Assembly: GCA_022795735.1 (NCBI GenBank)
Contig: JAAWHG010000021.1
Span: 1 to 42,789 of the forward strand
Length of the DNA: 42,789 bases
Source of the DNA: Oscillospiraceae bacterium
GTDB lineage: Bacteria; Bacillota; Clostridia; Oscillospirales; Oscillospiraceae
Direction of reading: 5' to 3'
Made by a program: the position numbers and the translations under genes. This document shows positions 33,460 through 40,830 of the stretch, one piece after another. The number at the start of each line of letters is the position of its first letter. Position 1 is the stretch's first letter. A model generated the notes under the pieces. The model ran no database searches, was not told where the DNA came from, and was given only the letters and a program-made list of their open reading frames with translations.

Positions 33460-34734
33460 ATGAAAAGGACCGCCATATGTCTGGTCTTGCTTTTGACACT
33501 GTGTCTGAACGCCTGCGGCGGCAAGAGTAAGGAGGCCAAGGCAGCCGACGATCTGATCTCGTCCATCGGTGAAGTCACGCTCGAGAGCGAATCCAAAATC
33601 GAGGCGGCGGAGCAGGCCGTTTCCGCCCTGAACGCCGAAGACAAAGAGCGCCTGGAGGGAACCGAAACCCTCGCCGCAGCCCGCAAATCTTATGATACCC
33701 TGGTCCAGGAAGCCGCCGTAGCGCAGGAGGCCGCCGATGTGGAGGCCGTCATCAACGCCATCGGTGAGGTTACGCTGGAGCGTGAAGAGGCCATTGGCGC
33801 CGCCCGCAAAGCGTATCACGCCGCCAGCGCCGGGGCCAAGGCGCAGGTGACCAATGCCGCCAAGCTGGACGAGGCGGAGGAAGCCCTGCTAAGCCTCAAG
33901 GCCGCCCCGATTGAGGAAGCCATCGCCGCCATCGGCGAGGTAACGCTGGACAGCGCCGAAGCCATCGACATGGCCTGCATGGCATACGACGGCAGCGAAC
34001 CGGAGATTCAGGCCGCCGTCGGCAACGCCGGCGACCTGGACGCCGCGGTCGAAGCCCTTTCCGGCCTACGGGTCGGGCAGGCCGAGCAATTGATTTCGGC
34101 CATCGGCGAGGTCACGCTGGACAGCGCCGGCGCGATCCAGGCGGCGCGGGACGCCTATGACGCCCTCGGCAAAGAGGACGCCGCCAAGGTGACCAACGCC
34201 GGCGATCTGACCGCCGCCGCCGAACGGCTGGCCGCCCTCGAAAAGGAACAGGGGCAGGCCATTCTGAACAATTTCTACCACCAGCACGACCAGGTGACCG
34301 CCATCGACTGGTACTACCCCAAGGCTTATCCCTATTACACGGCGGACAATCTCTGGGGGGTGGATATCCGGTCCTTTGTCCTTCCCTACTTGGGCCGGGA
34401 CAAAGACGGCAACCTGTGGATGCGCCTTGTCTGTCATTATTATGGAGATGACTGGATTTTCTTTGACCGGGCCATATTCTCCATAGACGGCGAAAACCAG
34501 ACGAAGTCGTTCAGCCGCAGCGACCTCAACCGGGACCATGATGGCGGCTACGTTTGGGAGACCGCCGACGTTGCGGCGGGTAGCTTTGAACAAGAGCTGA
34601 TGTGGGAAATCATCAACTCCACTCAGACGATCATTCGTCTCGAGGGAAACTACGTACACGACATAACCGTATCCGATACCGACAAGGCCGCCATGCGGGA
34701 AGTTCTAACCTGCTATGAAGCCCTGACGGACTGA
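33460..34734 (+). CDS. Lipoprotein with four IGEVTL helical repeats
   Basis: A 424-residue lipoprotein. Signal peptide with lipobox LNAC (Cys at residue 19). Residues ~30-270 hold four imperfect ~60-residue units built on the pattern IGEVTLDSAEAIxxARxAYDAL followed by VTNAGDLxAAxERLAAL; they are helical and similar to repeats seen in surface proteins of Clostridia. The C-terminal ~155 residues form a separate globular domain rich in aromatic residues (FYHQHDQVTAIDWYYPKAYP ... WMRLVCHYYGDDWIFFDRA). ATG follows AAGGAG by eight bases. It lies 49 bp downstream of the previous lipoprotein gene and ends at a strong terminator, suggesting an operon XRE-lipoprotein-lipoprotein. Function unknown. Confidence 0.82.
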   Translation: MKRTAICLVLLLTLCLNACGGKSKEAKAADDLISSIGEVTLESESKIEAAEQAVSALNAEDKERLEGTETLAAARKSYDTLVQEAAVAQEAADVEAVINAIGEVTLEREEAIGAARKAYHAASAGAKAQVTNAAKLDEAEEALLSLKAAPIEEAIAAIGEVTLDSAEAIDMACMAYDGSEPEIQAAVGNAGDLDAAVEALSGLRVGQAEQLISAIGEVTLDSAGAIQAARDAYDALGKEDAAKVTNAGDLTAAAERLAALEKEQGQAILNNFYHQHDQVTAIDWYYPKAYPYYTADNLWGVDIRSFVLPYLGRDKDGNLWMRLVCHYYGDDWIFFDRAIFSIDGENQTKSFSRSDLNRDHDGGYVWETADVAAGSFEQELMWEIINSTQTIIRLEGNYVHDITVSDTDKAAMREVLTCYEALTD

Positions 34735-34756
34735 CCGGCTATCGGAACACCGGTTG

Positions 34757-34807
34757 AAAAAACGAGGTTAGGGACCAAAAATTGGTAGCCTAACCTCGTT
34801 TTTTTGA
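34757..34807 (+). terminator. Terminator after the lipoprotein pair
   Basis: 12-bp stem AACGAGGTTAGG / CCTAACCTCGTT with an inner ACCA/TGGT pairing, flanked by an A run on the left and seven T residues on the right. Strong. Confidence 0.92.
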
Positions 34808-34832
34808 CATTCCGGAATCTATCCCTTACAAT
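34804..34832 (+). promoter_or_regulatory. Upstream promoter P1 of the nucleotidyltransferase
   Basis: TTGACA (34804-34809), 17-bp spacer, TACAAT (34827-34832). The -35 box overlaps the T run of the preceding terminator. Confidence 0.65.
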
Positions 34833-34835
34833 CCA

Positions 34836-34864
34836 TTGACGGGAGCGGAGATTCCGGGTATAAT
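34836..34864 (+). promoter_or_regulatory. Downstream promoter P2 of the nucleotidyltransferase
   Basis: TTGACG (34836-34841), 17-bp spacer, perfect TATAAT (34859-34864). Both tandem promoters contain an ATTCCGG element in the spacer. Confidence 0.75.
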
Positions 34865-34945
34865 GGAAAATATGGAAAATAGACCCTGCCGCGCCGCCGG
34901 GACAAGACAGGCAGGGTATTAAAGAGATTGGGGGTATCAACCGCA

Positions 34946-35866
34946 ATGGGTGAACCAGTATTTGTCATCATGGCAGCGGGAATGGGTTCGCGGTTCGGCG
35001 GGCTCAAGCAGATCACACCGGTGGATGGCGCGGGCAACAAGCTGATCGATTATTCTCTTTACGACGCGTGGCGGGCGGGTTTCCGCAAGGTGGTCTTTAT
35101 TATCAAACGTCAGATCGAGGAAGACTTCAAAGCCGCTGTGGGCCGCCGGATGGAGGCGTACTTTGACGTCCGCTATGTCTACCAGGAGCTGGACCGGCTG
35201 CCGTCCGGCTTTACGGTCCCCGAGGGGCGGGTCAAGCCCTGGGGCACGGCCCACGCCATTGCCTGCGCCAAGGAAGCGATCGACGGTCCCTTCGCGGTGC
35301 TCAACGCCGATGACTACTATGGGGCCGGCTCCATACAAATGATCTACGATTTTCTCAAAGAGCCGCGCGGCCCGGGCGAACACGCGATGATCGGCTTCCG
35401 GCTGCGCAACACCGTCACCGCGCACGGTACGGTCTCCCGTGGGGTCTGCGAAACGGGAAATGGCCTGCTGCGGCGGATTGACGAGCGTACCCGCGTCGAG
35501 AAGCGGGGGGAGGACGCGGCCTATACCGAGGACGGCGAGATCTGGACCCCCCTGTCGGGAGACGCGGTGGTCTCCATGAACCTCTGGGGCTTCCAGCAAA
35601 CTATTTTGGAAGAAGCGGAGTCGCGTTTCGCCGCCTTTCTGACCGAAAACCTGGCAGAGAATCCCCTCAAATGCGAGTACTATCTGCCCCTGCTGGCTGA
35701 CGCGTTCATTCGGGAGGGCAGGGGGACCATTCGCGTCCTGCCCACGGCCGACGCCTGGCACGGCATGACCTATCCCGAAGATTTGAAGGACCTGACCGCC
35801 GCCCTGGGGGCGCTCCGGGCGGAGGGGACCTATCCGGAAACATTATGGCCCCCAACGGCTTGTTGA
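34946..35866 (+). CDS. NTP-transferase-family nucleotidyltransferase
   Basis: A 306-residue sugar-1-phosphate nucleotidyltransferase-like protein. The N-terminal nucleotide loop VFVIMAAGMGSRFGGLKQ is clear. PWGTAHAIACAKEAI and the metal-binding region NADDYYG follow, as in UTP- or GTP-sugar pyrophosphorylases. The sugar substrate is not evident. I use the ATG at 34946 (GGGGGT ten bases upstream); an in-frame TTG at 34928 precedes that site. Two tandem promoters lie upstream. The AmmeMemoRadiSam genes start 50 bp downstream on the same strand without a visible terminator, so co-transcription is likely. Confidence 0.85.
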   Translation: MGEPVFVIMAAGMGSRFGGLKQITPVDGAGNKLIDYSLYDAWRAGFRKVVFIIKRQIEEDFKAAVGRRMEAYFDVRYVYQELDRLPSGFTVPEGRVKPWGTAHAIACAKEAIDGPFAVLNADDYYGAGSIQMIYDFLKEPRGPGEHAMIGFRLRNTVTAHGTVSRGVCETGNGLLRRIDERTRVEKRGEDAAYTEDGEIWTPLSGDAVVSMNLWGFQQTILEEAESRFAAFLTENLAENPLKCEYYLPLLADAFIREGRGTIRVLPTADAWHGMTYPEDLKDLTAALGALRAEGTYPETLWPPTAC

Positions 35867-35916
35867 ACACCCGTTTTCCCTAGCCCAAAATACAACAACC
35901 GGAAGGAGCGATTCCC

Positions 35917-37305
35917 ATGCCTGTCCCTGGCGCAATCATCGTCCCCCATCCGCCCGTCATTCTGCCCACGGTGGGAAAGGGCCGGGAAAAAGAGATACAG
36001 GCCACGACGGACGCGTGCCGGCAAGCCGCCCAAACCGTCGCCGGGTGGAAGCCCGACGTGCTGATTGTGATCTCCCCGCACGCGGCGGTGTACGCCGACT
36101 ATTTTCACATCTCTCCCGGCAGCGCGGCGGCGGGGGATATGGGGGGCTTCGGCGCGCCCCAGACCCGACTGGAGGTGGCGTATGACATTGCGTTCCGCCG
36201 GGAACTCATACAACTGGCGGAGGCGGACGGACTGCCCGCCGGCACGCTGGGCGAACGGGACGCCGACCTGGACCACGGGACCCTTCTGCCCCTGTGGTTC
36301 CTCCGGGAGGCCGGCGTGGACTGCCCCATCCTGCGAATCGGCCTCTCCGGTCTGCCGCCGCTGGCGCACTACCGTCTGGGCCAGTGCGCCGCCAGAGCGG
36401 CGGACAACCTGGGCCGCCGCGCCGTCTTGATTGCCAGCGGGGACCTGAGCCACAAGCTCAAGGCCGACGGTCCCTACGGTTTTGCCCCCGAGGGGCCGGA
36501 ATTTGACAAGGCGGTCACCGAGGCCATGTCCAACGGCGATTTTGCGCGCCTGCTGACCATGGACCCGCTGTTCTGCAACAGAGCCGCCGAATGCGGCCTG
36601 CGTTCCTTCCAGATCATGGCCGGCGGGCTGGACGGCCTCGCGGTGGAGTCCCGTCTGCTGAGCTATCAGGACACGTTTGGGGTGGGCTACGGTGTTGCAA
36701 TGTTTCATGTCAAGGGCCCGGACCCGGACCGCTGCTTTGCCGAACAGTATCAGGCGGCGGAAGCGCGGCGGCTGTCGGCGCAGAAGGCGAAGGAGGACCC
36801 CTGGGTCCGGTTGGCCCGTCTCGCGCTGGAAACCTACGTCCGGACGGGGACCGCGCTGGCCGCGCTGCCCGGCGGCCTCCCCGAACCGCTGACCGGACGG
36901 ACGGCGGGCGCCTTTGTCTCCCTCCATGTGCACGGCGAGCTGCGGGGCTGCATCGGCACCACCGCGCCCACTACGGCTTCGGTGGCGTGGGAGATCATAC
37001 GCAACGCGGTGTCGGCGGGAACCCGCGACCCCCGCTTCCCGCCGGTGCGGGAGGAGGAGTTGGACGCCCTGGAGTACAGCGTGGACGTGCTGGAGGCCCC
37101 CGAACCCATTCAATCGCCGGAGGAACTGGATGTCAAGCGTTACGGGGTTATCGTGTCTTGCGAAGGCCGCCGGGGGCTGCTGCTGCCCGATTTGGACGGG
37201 GTGGAGACCGTGGAGCAGCAGATCGAAATCGCCCGGCTGAAGGGGGGCATCGGTCCCAACGAACCGTACCGTCTGGAACGCTTTGAGGTGGTGAGGCACC
37301 GGTGA
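35917..37305 (+). CDS. AmmeMemoRadiSam proteins A and B fused (MEMO-like + AMMECR1)
   Basis: A 462-residue fusion. Residues 1-~270 are a MEMO/extradiol-dioxygenase-like (LigB superfamily) domain with VPHPPVILP, SPHAAVYADYF, DLDHGTLLPLWFL and ASGDLSHKL; the His/Asp positions are those expected to bind a metal. Residues ~290-462 are an AMMECR1 domain, with the signature LRGCIGT and DPRFPPV. These two domains together with a radical SAM enzyme form the conserved AmmeMemoRadiSam set, whose chemistry is unsettled. ATG after GGAAGGAGC. The stop overlaps the start of the radical SAM gene (GTGA, 37302-37305), so the products are coupled and probably act together. Confidence 0.93.
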   Translation: MPVPGAIIVPHPPVILPTVGKGREKEIQATTDACRQAAQTVAGWKPDVLIVISPHAAVYADYFHISPGSAAAGDMGGFGAPQTRLEVAYDIAFRRELIQLAEADGLPAGTLGERDADLDHGTLLPLWFLREAGVDCPILRIGLSGLPPLAHYRLGQCAARAADNLGRRAVLIASGDLSHKLKADGPYGFAPEGPEFDKAVTEAMSNGDFARLLTMDPLFCNRAAECGLRSFQIMAGGLDGLAVESRLLSYQDTFGVGYGVAMFHVKGPDPDRCFAEQYQAAEARRLSAQKAKEDPWVRLARLALETYVRTGTALAALPGGLPEPLTGRTAGAFVSLHVHGELRGCIGTTAPTTASVAWEIIRNAVSAGTRDPRFPPVREEELDALEYSVDVLEAPEPIQSPEELDVKRYGVIVSCEGRRGLLLPDLDGVETVEQQIEIARLKGGIGPNEPYRLERFEVVRHR

Positions 37306-38129
37306 GACTGCAATGCGAACTGTGCTTCCACCGCTGCGCGCTGGAAGAGGGCCAGACCGGTTTTTGCCGCGCGCGGGGAAACCGGGACGGGGCCATCGTC
37401 CCCCTCAACTACGGCAAGATCACCAGCATGGCGTTGGACCCGGTGGAGAAGAAGCCGCTGAGCCGCTTCCACCCGGGCAGTCAGATTCTGTCAATTGCCA
37501 GCTTCGGCTGCAATCTTCGCTGCCCCTTCTGTCAGAACCATCACATCTCCATGGCGGAGGCGGGCGAGCAGGAGACGGTGGATCTCTACCCCGAAAGTTT
37601 GGCTGAACAGGCGGCGGCGCTGGTCCACCGGGGCAACATCGGCGTGGCCTACACCTACAACGAGCCGTTGATCGGCTATGAGTACGTCTGGGACTGCGCC
37701 CAGGCGGTACACCAGCGCGGGCTGTACAATGTGCTGGTGACCAACGGGACCATTGCGGCGGCTCCCTGGCGGGCGCTGCTCGAGCATATTGACGCGGCCA
37801 ACATCGACCTCAAGGGATTCACCCCCGCGTGGTACAAAAAGCTGGGCGGCGACCTGGAGACGGTAAAGCGGTCCATTCAGATCGCGGCGGAGCATTGCCA
37901 CGTGGAGGTCACGACGCTGCTGGTGACCGGCGAAAACGACGGCGAGGAAGAAATCCGCGCCCTGAGCGCGTGGCTGGCGGAGATAGACCGGGGCATCCCT
38001 CTGCATCTGACGCGCTTTATCCCGCGCTACAAGATGCGGGACCGGCCCCCGACGCCGCTGGGCCGTCTCCACCGTTTGGTGGAGATCGCGGCGGAGAAAT
38101 TGGACTATGTATATCCGGGAAACTGCTGA
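37302..38129 (+). CDS. amrS: AmmeMemoRadiSam system radical SAM enzyme
   Basis: Radical SAM protein of 275 residues. The cluster motif is CNLRCPFC (C70, C74, C77), preceded by an N-terminal Cys set (C5, C8, C12, C22) that is normal for this family and may bind zinc or another cluster. It continues with the barrel motifs AYTYNEPLIGYEYV, NVLVTNGTI, NIDLKGF and LTRFIPRY. The start is a GTG overlapping the preceding stop by four bases. It belongs to the same unit as the MEMO-AMMECR1 fusion. Substrate unknown; the name amrS follows the subsystem label. Confidence 0.93.
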   Translation: MRLQCELCFHRCALEEGQTGFCRARGNRDGAIVPLNYGKITSMALDPVEKKPLSRFHPGSQILSIASFGCNLRCPFCQNHHISMAEAGEQETVDLYPESLAEQAAALVHRGNIGVAYTYNEPLIGYEYVWDCAQAVHQRGLYNVLVTNGTIAAAPWRALLEHIDAANIDLKGFTPAWYKKLGGDLETVKRSIQIAAEHCHVEVTTLLVTGENDGEEEIRALSAWLAEIDRGIPLHLTRFIPRYKMRDRPPTPLGRLHRLVEIAAEKLDYVYPGNC

Positions 38130-38180
38130 ACAGACGGAGGCGTGCCGCAGAAGTAAAGTCTGCGGCACGCCTCCGTCTGT
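38130..38180. terminator. Long perfect hairpin after amrS
   Basis: A mismatch-free 22-bp stem (38130-38151 with 38159-38180, 7-nt loop) begins at the base after the amrS stop codon and ends shortly before the stop of the convergent secreted-protein gene. No T run follows on either strand, so termination or mRNA 3'-end protection are both possible. Confidence 0.75.
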
Positions 38181-38187
38181 TGCCGGA

Positions 38188-38679
38188 TTATTTCACAAGG
38201 AGCTGGCAGCTCTCGCCGCTCTGTACCGAGCTGTCGGCGGAGGCCACATATAGATGATTTGCCAGCAGCGCGGTTCCCTTGGCGACGGGCGCGCCGGCGG
38301 TGGCGTCCACCAGGCCCGCTGCTGCCGCGGTCGCCTGGCCGGAGACCACAAGAAGTTCGCCGCCCGCCGTGACCGGGGTACTCTGGCCGCTGGTCAGATT
38401 GAGGGTTTCAAAATCATTCCGCGCGGCGGAGGGGGGCGTGGACGAAGGGTTCGTCAGGGCGGCGGCTTGGGCGGTGAAGTCGGCGGAGAGCTGCTTCTTT
38501 GCCGCCGCCACCGCCACGTCCACGTCGGAGAGCAGACCGGTGCGGTAAGAACCGGTGAGGTAGCTCAGGCTCACCAGCGGGTCGTCCGCCGAGGCGGCGG
38601 GCAGGGCAAAGGACGCGGCGGCGGCCAGGGCGGTCAGGGCCAGGGCGGCCGCGGTGGTTTTGAACAAAAGCTGTTTCAT
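38188..38679 (-). CDS. Small secreted protein of unknown function
   Basis: A 163-residue protein with a signal peptide (1-~31, ending PAASA) and a mature part beginning DDPLVSLSYLTGSYRTGLLSDV. The middle is Ala/Ser/Thr-rich; the C-terminal ~75 residues (TPVTAGGELLVVSGQATAAA onward, ending QSGESCQLLVK) look like a small beta domain. I recognise the DPLVSLSYL opening as recurrent in exported proteins of gut Oscillospiraceae but know no function. ATG with AAAGGAG upstream. It follows mazF by 47 bp on the same strand. Confidence 0.75.
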   Translation of the reverse strand: MKQLLFKTTAAALALTALAAAASFALPAASADDPLVSLSYLTGSYRTGLLSDVDVAVAAAKKQLSADFTAQAAALTNPSSTPPSAARNDFETLNLTSGQSTPVTAGGELLVVSGQATAAAAGLVDATAGAPVAKGTALLANHLYVASADSSVQSGESCQLLVK

Positions 38680-38726
38680 GGAGAGGGCTCCTTTGGGTCA
38701 GGATACCCCATGATACCATATTTTCT

Positions 38727-39080
38727 TCAGTTATGCAAGCCGAAGCTCACGGCAATGGCCGAGTCAACGCGGTTCATCAGCTCCTCGTCCAGCTTACCCA
38801 TATGCTCGCGCAGGCGGCGCTTGTCAATGGTGCGGATTTGCTCAAGCAGGACCACCGAGTCCTTGGACAGGCCGACGTCGTGGCCGACGAGGTTGATGTG
38901 GGTGGGGAGCTTGGCTTTGCCGGTCTGGCTGGTGATGGCGGCGGCAATGACGGTGGGGGAATGGCGGTTGCCAGTGTCGTTTTGCACGATCAGGACGGGC
39001 CGCGTTCCGCCCTGTTCGCTGCCCACCACGGGGCTGAGGTCGGCGTAGAAGATGTCGCCTCGTTTTACAGTCGTGTCCAT
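38727..39080 (-). CDS. MazF/PemK-family endoribonuclease toxin (EndoA-like)
   Basis: A 117-residue mRNA interferase of the chromosomal MazF/NdoA type. Typical features: the N-terminal VKRGDIFYADLSPVVGSEQGGTRPVLIVQND, ITSQTGKAKLPTHI, and the C-terminal VVLLEQIRTIDKRRL. These enzymes cut single-stranded RNA at short motifs. In Bacillus the gene follows its antitoxin and alr; here the 137 bp upstream holds no open frame for an antitoxin, and the next gene is a lipoprotein. ATG start with a weak GGAG. A TATAAA-type promoter and a two-tier hairpin lie in the leader. Confidence 0.92.
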   Translation of the reverse strand: MDTTVKRGDIFYADLSPVVGSEQGGTRPVLIVQNDTGNRHSPTVIAAAITSQTGKAKLPTHINLVGHDVGLSKDSVVLLEQIRTIDKRRLREHMGKLDEELMNRVDSAIAVSFGLHN

Positions 39081-39115
39081 AACGTTTCACACTCCGGGAA
39101 AAGGATTCAGGCCAC

Positions 39116-39144
39116 GTTACAGCCCCCGCGGGGGCGTATGTAAC
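39116..39144. promoter_or_regulatory. Two-tier palindrome in the mazF leader
   Basis: GTTAC (39116-39120) pairs with GTAAC (39140-39144) and encloses the 14-bp palindrome GCCCCCGCGGGGGC. It lies between the candidate promoter and the mazF start, so it could be an operator, a leader hairpin or a weak terminator for the upstream lipoprotein gene. Confidence 0.5.
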
Positions 39145-39178
39145 GGGACTGTCCATATTCTCCCACAGTGCGGGCCGG

Positions 39179-39205
39179 TTTATACAGCATCGCAGAATCC
39201 GGCAA
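39179..39205 (-). promoter_or_regulatory. Promoter candidate for mazF
   Basis: Minus strand: TTGCCG (39200-39205) and TATAAA (39179-39184) with a short 15-bp spacer. Weak but the only candidate in the gap. Confidence 0.4.
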
Positions 39206-39217
39206 AATTTCTGAAAT

Positions 39218-39796
39218 TTACCCAGCGGCGCGATTGGCAAAGCCCTTCAGCTCGGCGCTGAGCAGCCGCGTGTCGTCGTAATAGATTTCCGCCTCGGTGG
39301 GGACAAGCTGTTCGTTGAACCAGGTGTAAACCAGAAGCTCGTCGTCTCCATAGCCGCTGCGGTAGGAGGTCAGCCAGCCGTCGGTCAGCTTGGCCTGGGA
39401 CTCGATGTAGCCGTAGGCCCAGGCGTCCCCCAGCAGCTTCGGGAGCTGGAGCGGCGCGACCCGCCCGTTTGCGAGGGTGCCCAGCTCCAACCGCACCCCG
39501 TCAAAGGAAACCGTCGCGTCGCCTCCCTCCACGGCGGCCGTAATGCCCGCGATGGAGTCCGGCCCCGTGACGGTCAGCGTGGCGGCGCTGTCCTGGGGCT
39601 GATAGACGCAGTCCAGAGAGAATTGGGCGGCCTTGTCGCCAAAATCCGCCCGCACGCCGGCGGAAAAACTACATGAGGCGGATTCCAAGAGCTTGACCCG
39701 GAAGTCCAGCGACTCCTGTACCTCGCTCTTTCCGCTCTGACAGCCGCCAAGCAGCAGCGCCGCCGCCAGCAAAACCAACCCGATTGTCCGCCGCAT
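39218..39796 (-). CDS. Lipoprotein, positional counterpart of YdcC/GerS
   Basis: A 192-residue lipoprotein with lipobox LLGGC (Cys at residue 19). The mature part has an amphipathic beta pattern with VYQPQDSAATLTVTGPDSIAG, compatible with a LolA/LolB-like barrel as in the sporulation lipoproteins YdcC and GerS. The order NAD(P)H-hydrate dehydratase, lipoprotein, mazF recalls the Bacillus acpS-ydcC-alr-ndoAI-ndoA region, which supports that reading; the similarity itself is weak. It follows the dehydratase gene by 13 bp, so the two form one unit. Sporulation role is inference. Confidence 0.7.
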   Translation of the reverse strand: MRRTIGLVLLAAALLLGGCQSGKSEVQESLDFRVKLLESASCSFSAGVRADFGDKAAQFSLDCVYQPQDSAATLTVTGPDSIAGITAAVEGGDATVSFDGVRLELGTLANGRVAPLQLPKLLGDAWAYGYIESQAKLTDGWLTSYRSGYGDDELLVYTWFNEQLVPTEAEIYYDDTRLLSAELKGFANRAAG

Positions 39797-39809
39797 AGTA
39801 ATCCCTACT

Positions 39810-40661
39810 TTATTTTAAGAGTCGCGGAAGGGCCTCGATTAAATCTCCCGGCGTCAGGCCGTACTCGCCCCACCCGGCTGCCACGGCGTCCCCCGCGCTC
39901 CCATGGAGCCATGCGGCGGCCGCGGCGGCTTCGAGCGGAGCAAGCCCCTGGCCCAGGAGGGAGGCCAGGAGCCCCGCCAGCACGTCCCCGCTGCCGCCGG
40001 TCGCCATGCCGGGGTTGCCGGTCCGGTTGCGGTACACCGTTTGACCGTCGGTGACCAGGGTGGTATGCCCCTTCAGCAGCACAATCGCGCCGCTCTCCTC
40101 CGCCAGCCGGATGGCCGACGCCTCCCGCCCCAGCGACAGGTCGCCGCCGAGACGGGCAAATTCGCCCTCGTGGGGGGTGAGGAGGAGGGGACAGCCTGCT
40201 CCGCGCAATATATCTATATGCCCCGCCGCCGCGTTTAGACCGTCGGCGTCGAGAATAACCGGACAGGCCGCGCGGTCCAGGACGGAATGGACGATCTCCC
40301 AAATGTCGGGCGAGCGTCCCAGGCCGGGGCCGATCAGGCAGGCGTCGCAGGATGGGAGATGCTGCTGGATTTCAGGGATGGCCTGCCGGGACAACTGCCC
40401 GGAGCTGCCGTCGGGCAGGGGAAAGACCATGGGCTCGTCCAGCTTGGCGGCCAGAATGGGATAGACTCGTTCCGGGACGCCCAGAAAGATCAGCCCCGCG
40501 CCGCTCCGCAGGGCCGCCCGGGCCGCCAGCGCCGCCGCACCGGTGTAGCCCACGCTGCCGCAGAGCAGCAGGATACGGCCAAAGTCGCCCTTATGGGATT
40601 CCCGTTCCCGGACGGGGAGGAGGGCGTCTACCAGTTCGCGGGAAGTGTTGCGGATTTCCAA
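39810..40661 (-). CDS. nnrD: ADP-dependent NAD(P)H-hydrate dehydratase
   Basis: Repairs hydrated NAD(P)H; corresponds to the C-terminal (kinase-fold) half of YjeF proteins without the N-terminal epimerase half. 283 residues. Motifs: KGDFGRILLLCGSVGYTGA, LIGPGLGR, VILDADGLNA, LLTPHEGEFARL, IVLLKG and the catalytic GMATGGSGDVLAG. I start at the TTG at 40659-40661, nine bases after AAAGGAG; the frame stays open a further 17 codons upstream with no matching site. The lipoprotein gene follows directly on the same strand. Confidence 0.94.
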   Translation of the reverse strand: MEIRNTSRELVDALLPVRERESHKGDFGRILLLCGSVGYTGAAALAARAALRSGAGLIFLGVPERVYPILAAKLDEPMVFPLPDGSSGQLSRQAIPEIQQHLPSCDACLIGPGLGRSPDIWEIVHSVLDRAACPVILDADGLNAAAGHIDILRGAGCPLLLTPHEGEFARLGGDLSLGREASAIRLAEESGAIVLLKGHTTLVTDGQTVYRNRTGNPGMATGGSGDVLAGLLASLLGQGLAPLEAAAAAAWLHGSAGDAVAAGWGEYGLTPGDLIEALPRLLK

Positions 40662-40830
40662 ATGAGCACGCTCCTTTTTGGGTTTTCTTTTATTGTAATC
40701 ATCTTTTCCCACCGTTGCAAGGCGGGGAAACGATTTTTCGCGCGTTTGGTTTTTCTATCCAACTTATCCTTCCCATAAGATCAATTGTGTGATATGATAT
40801 TAGAGCGTAATAGAAAAGGAGGGAGCTTCC

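Noticed and set aside
35830-37299. 489-codon minus-strand frame opposite the MEMO-AMMECR1 gene
   Set aside because: Shadow frame without start site or domain; the plus-strand product has clear signatures.
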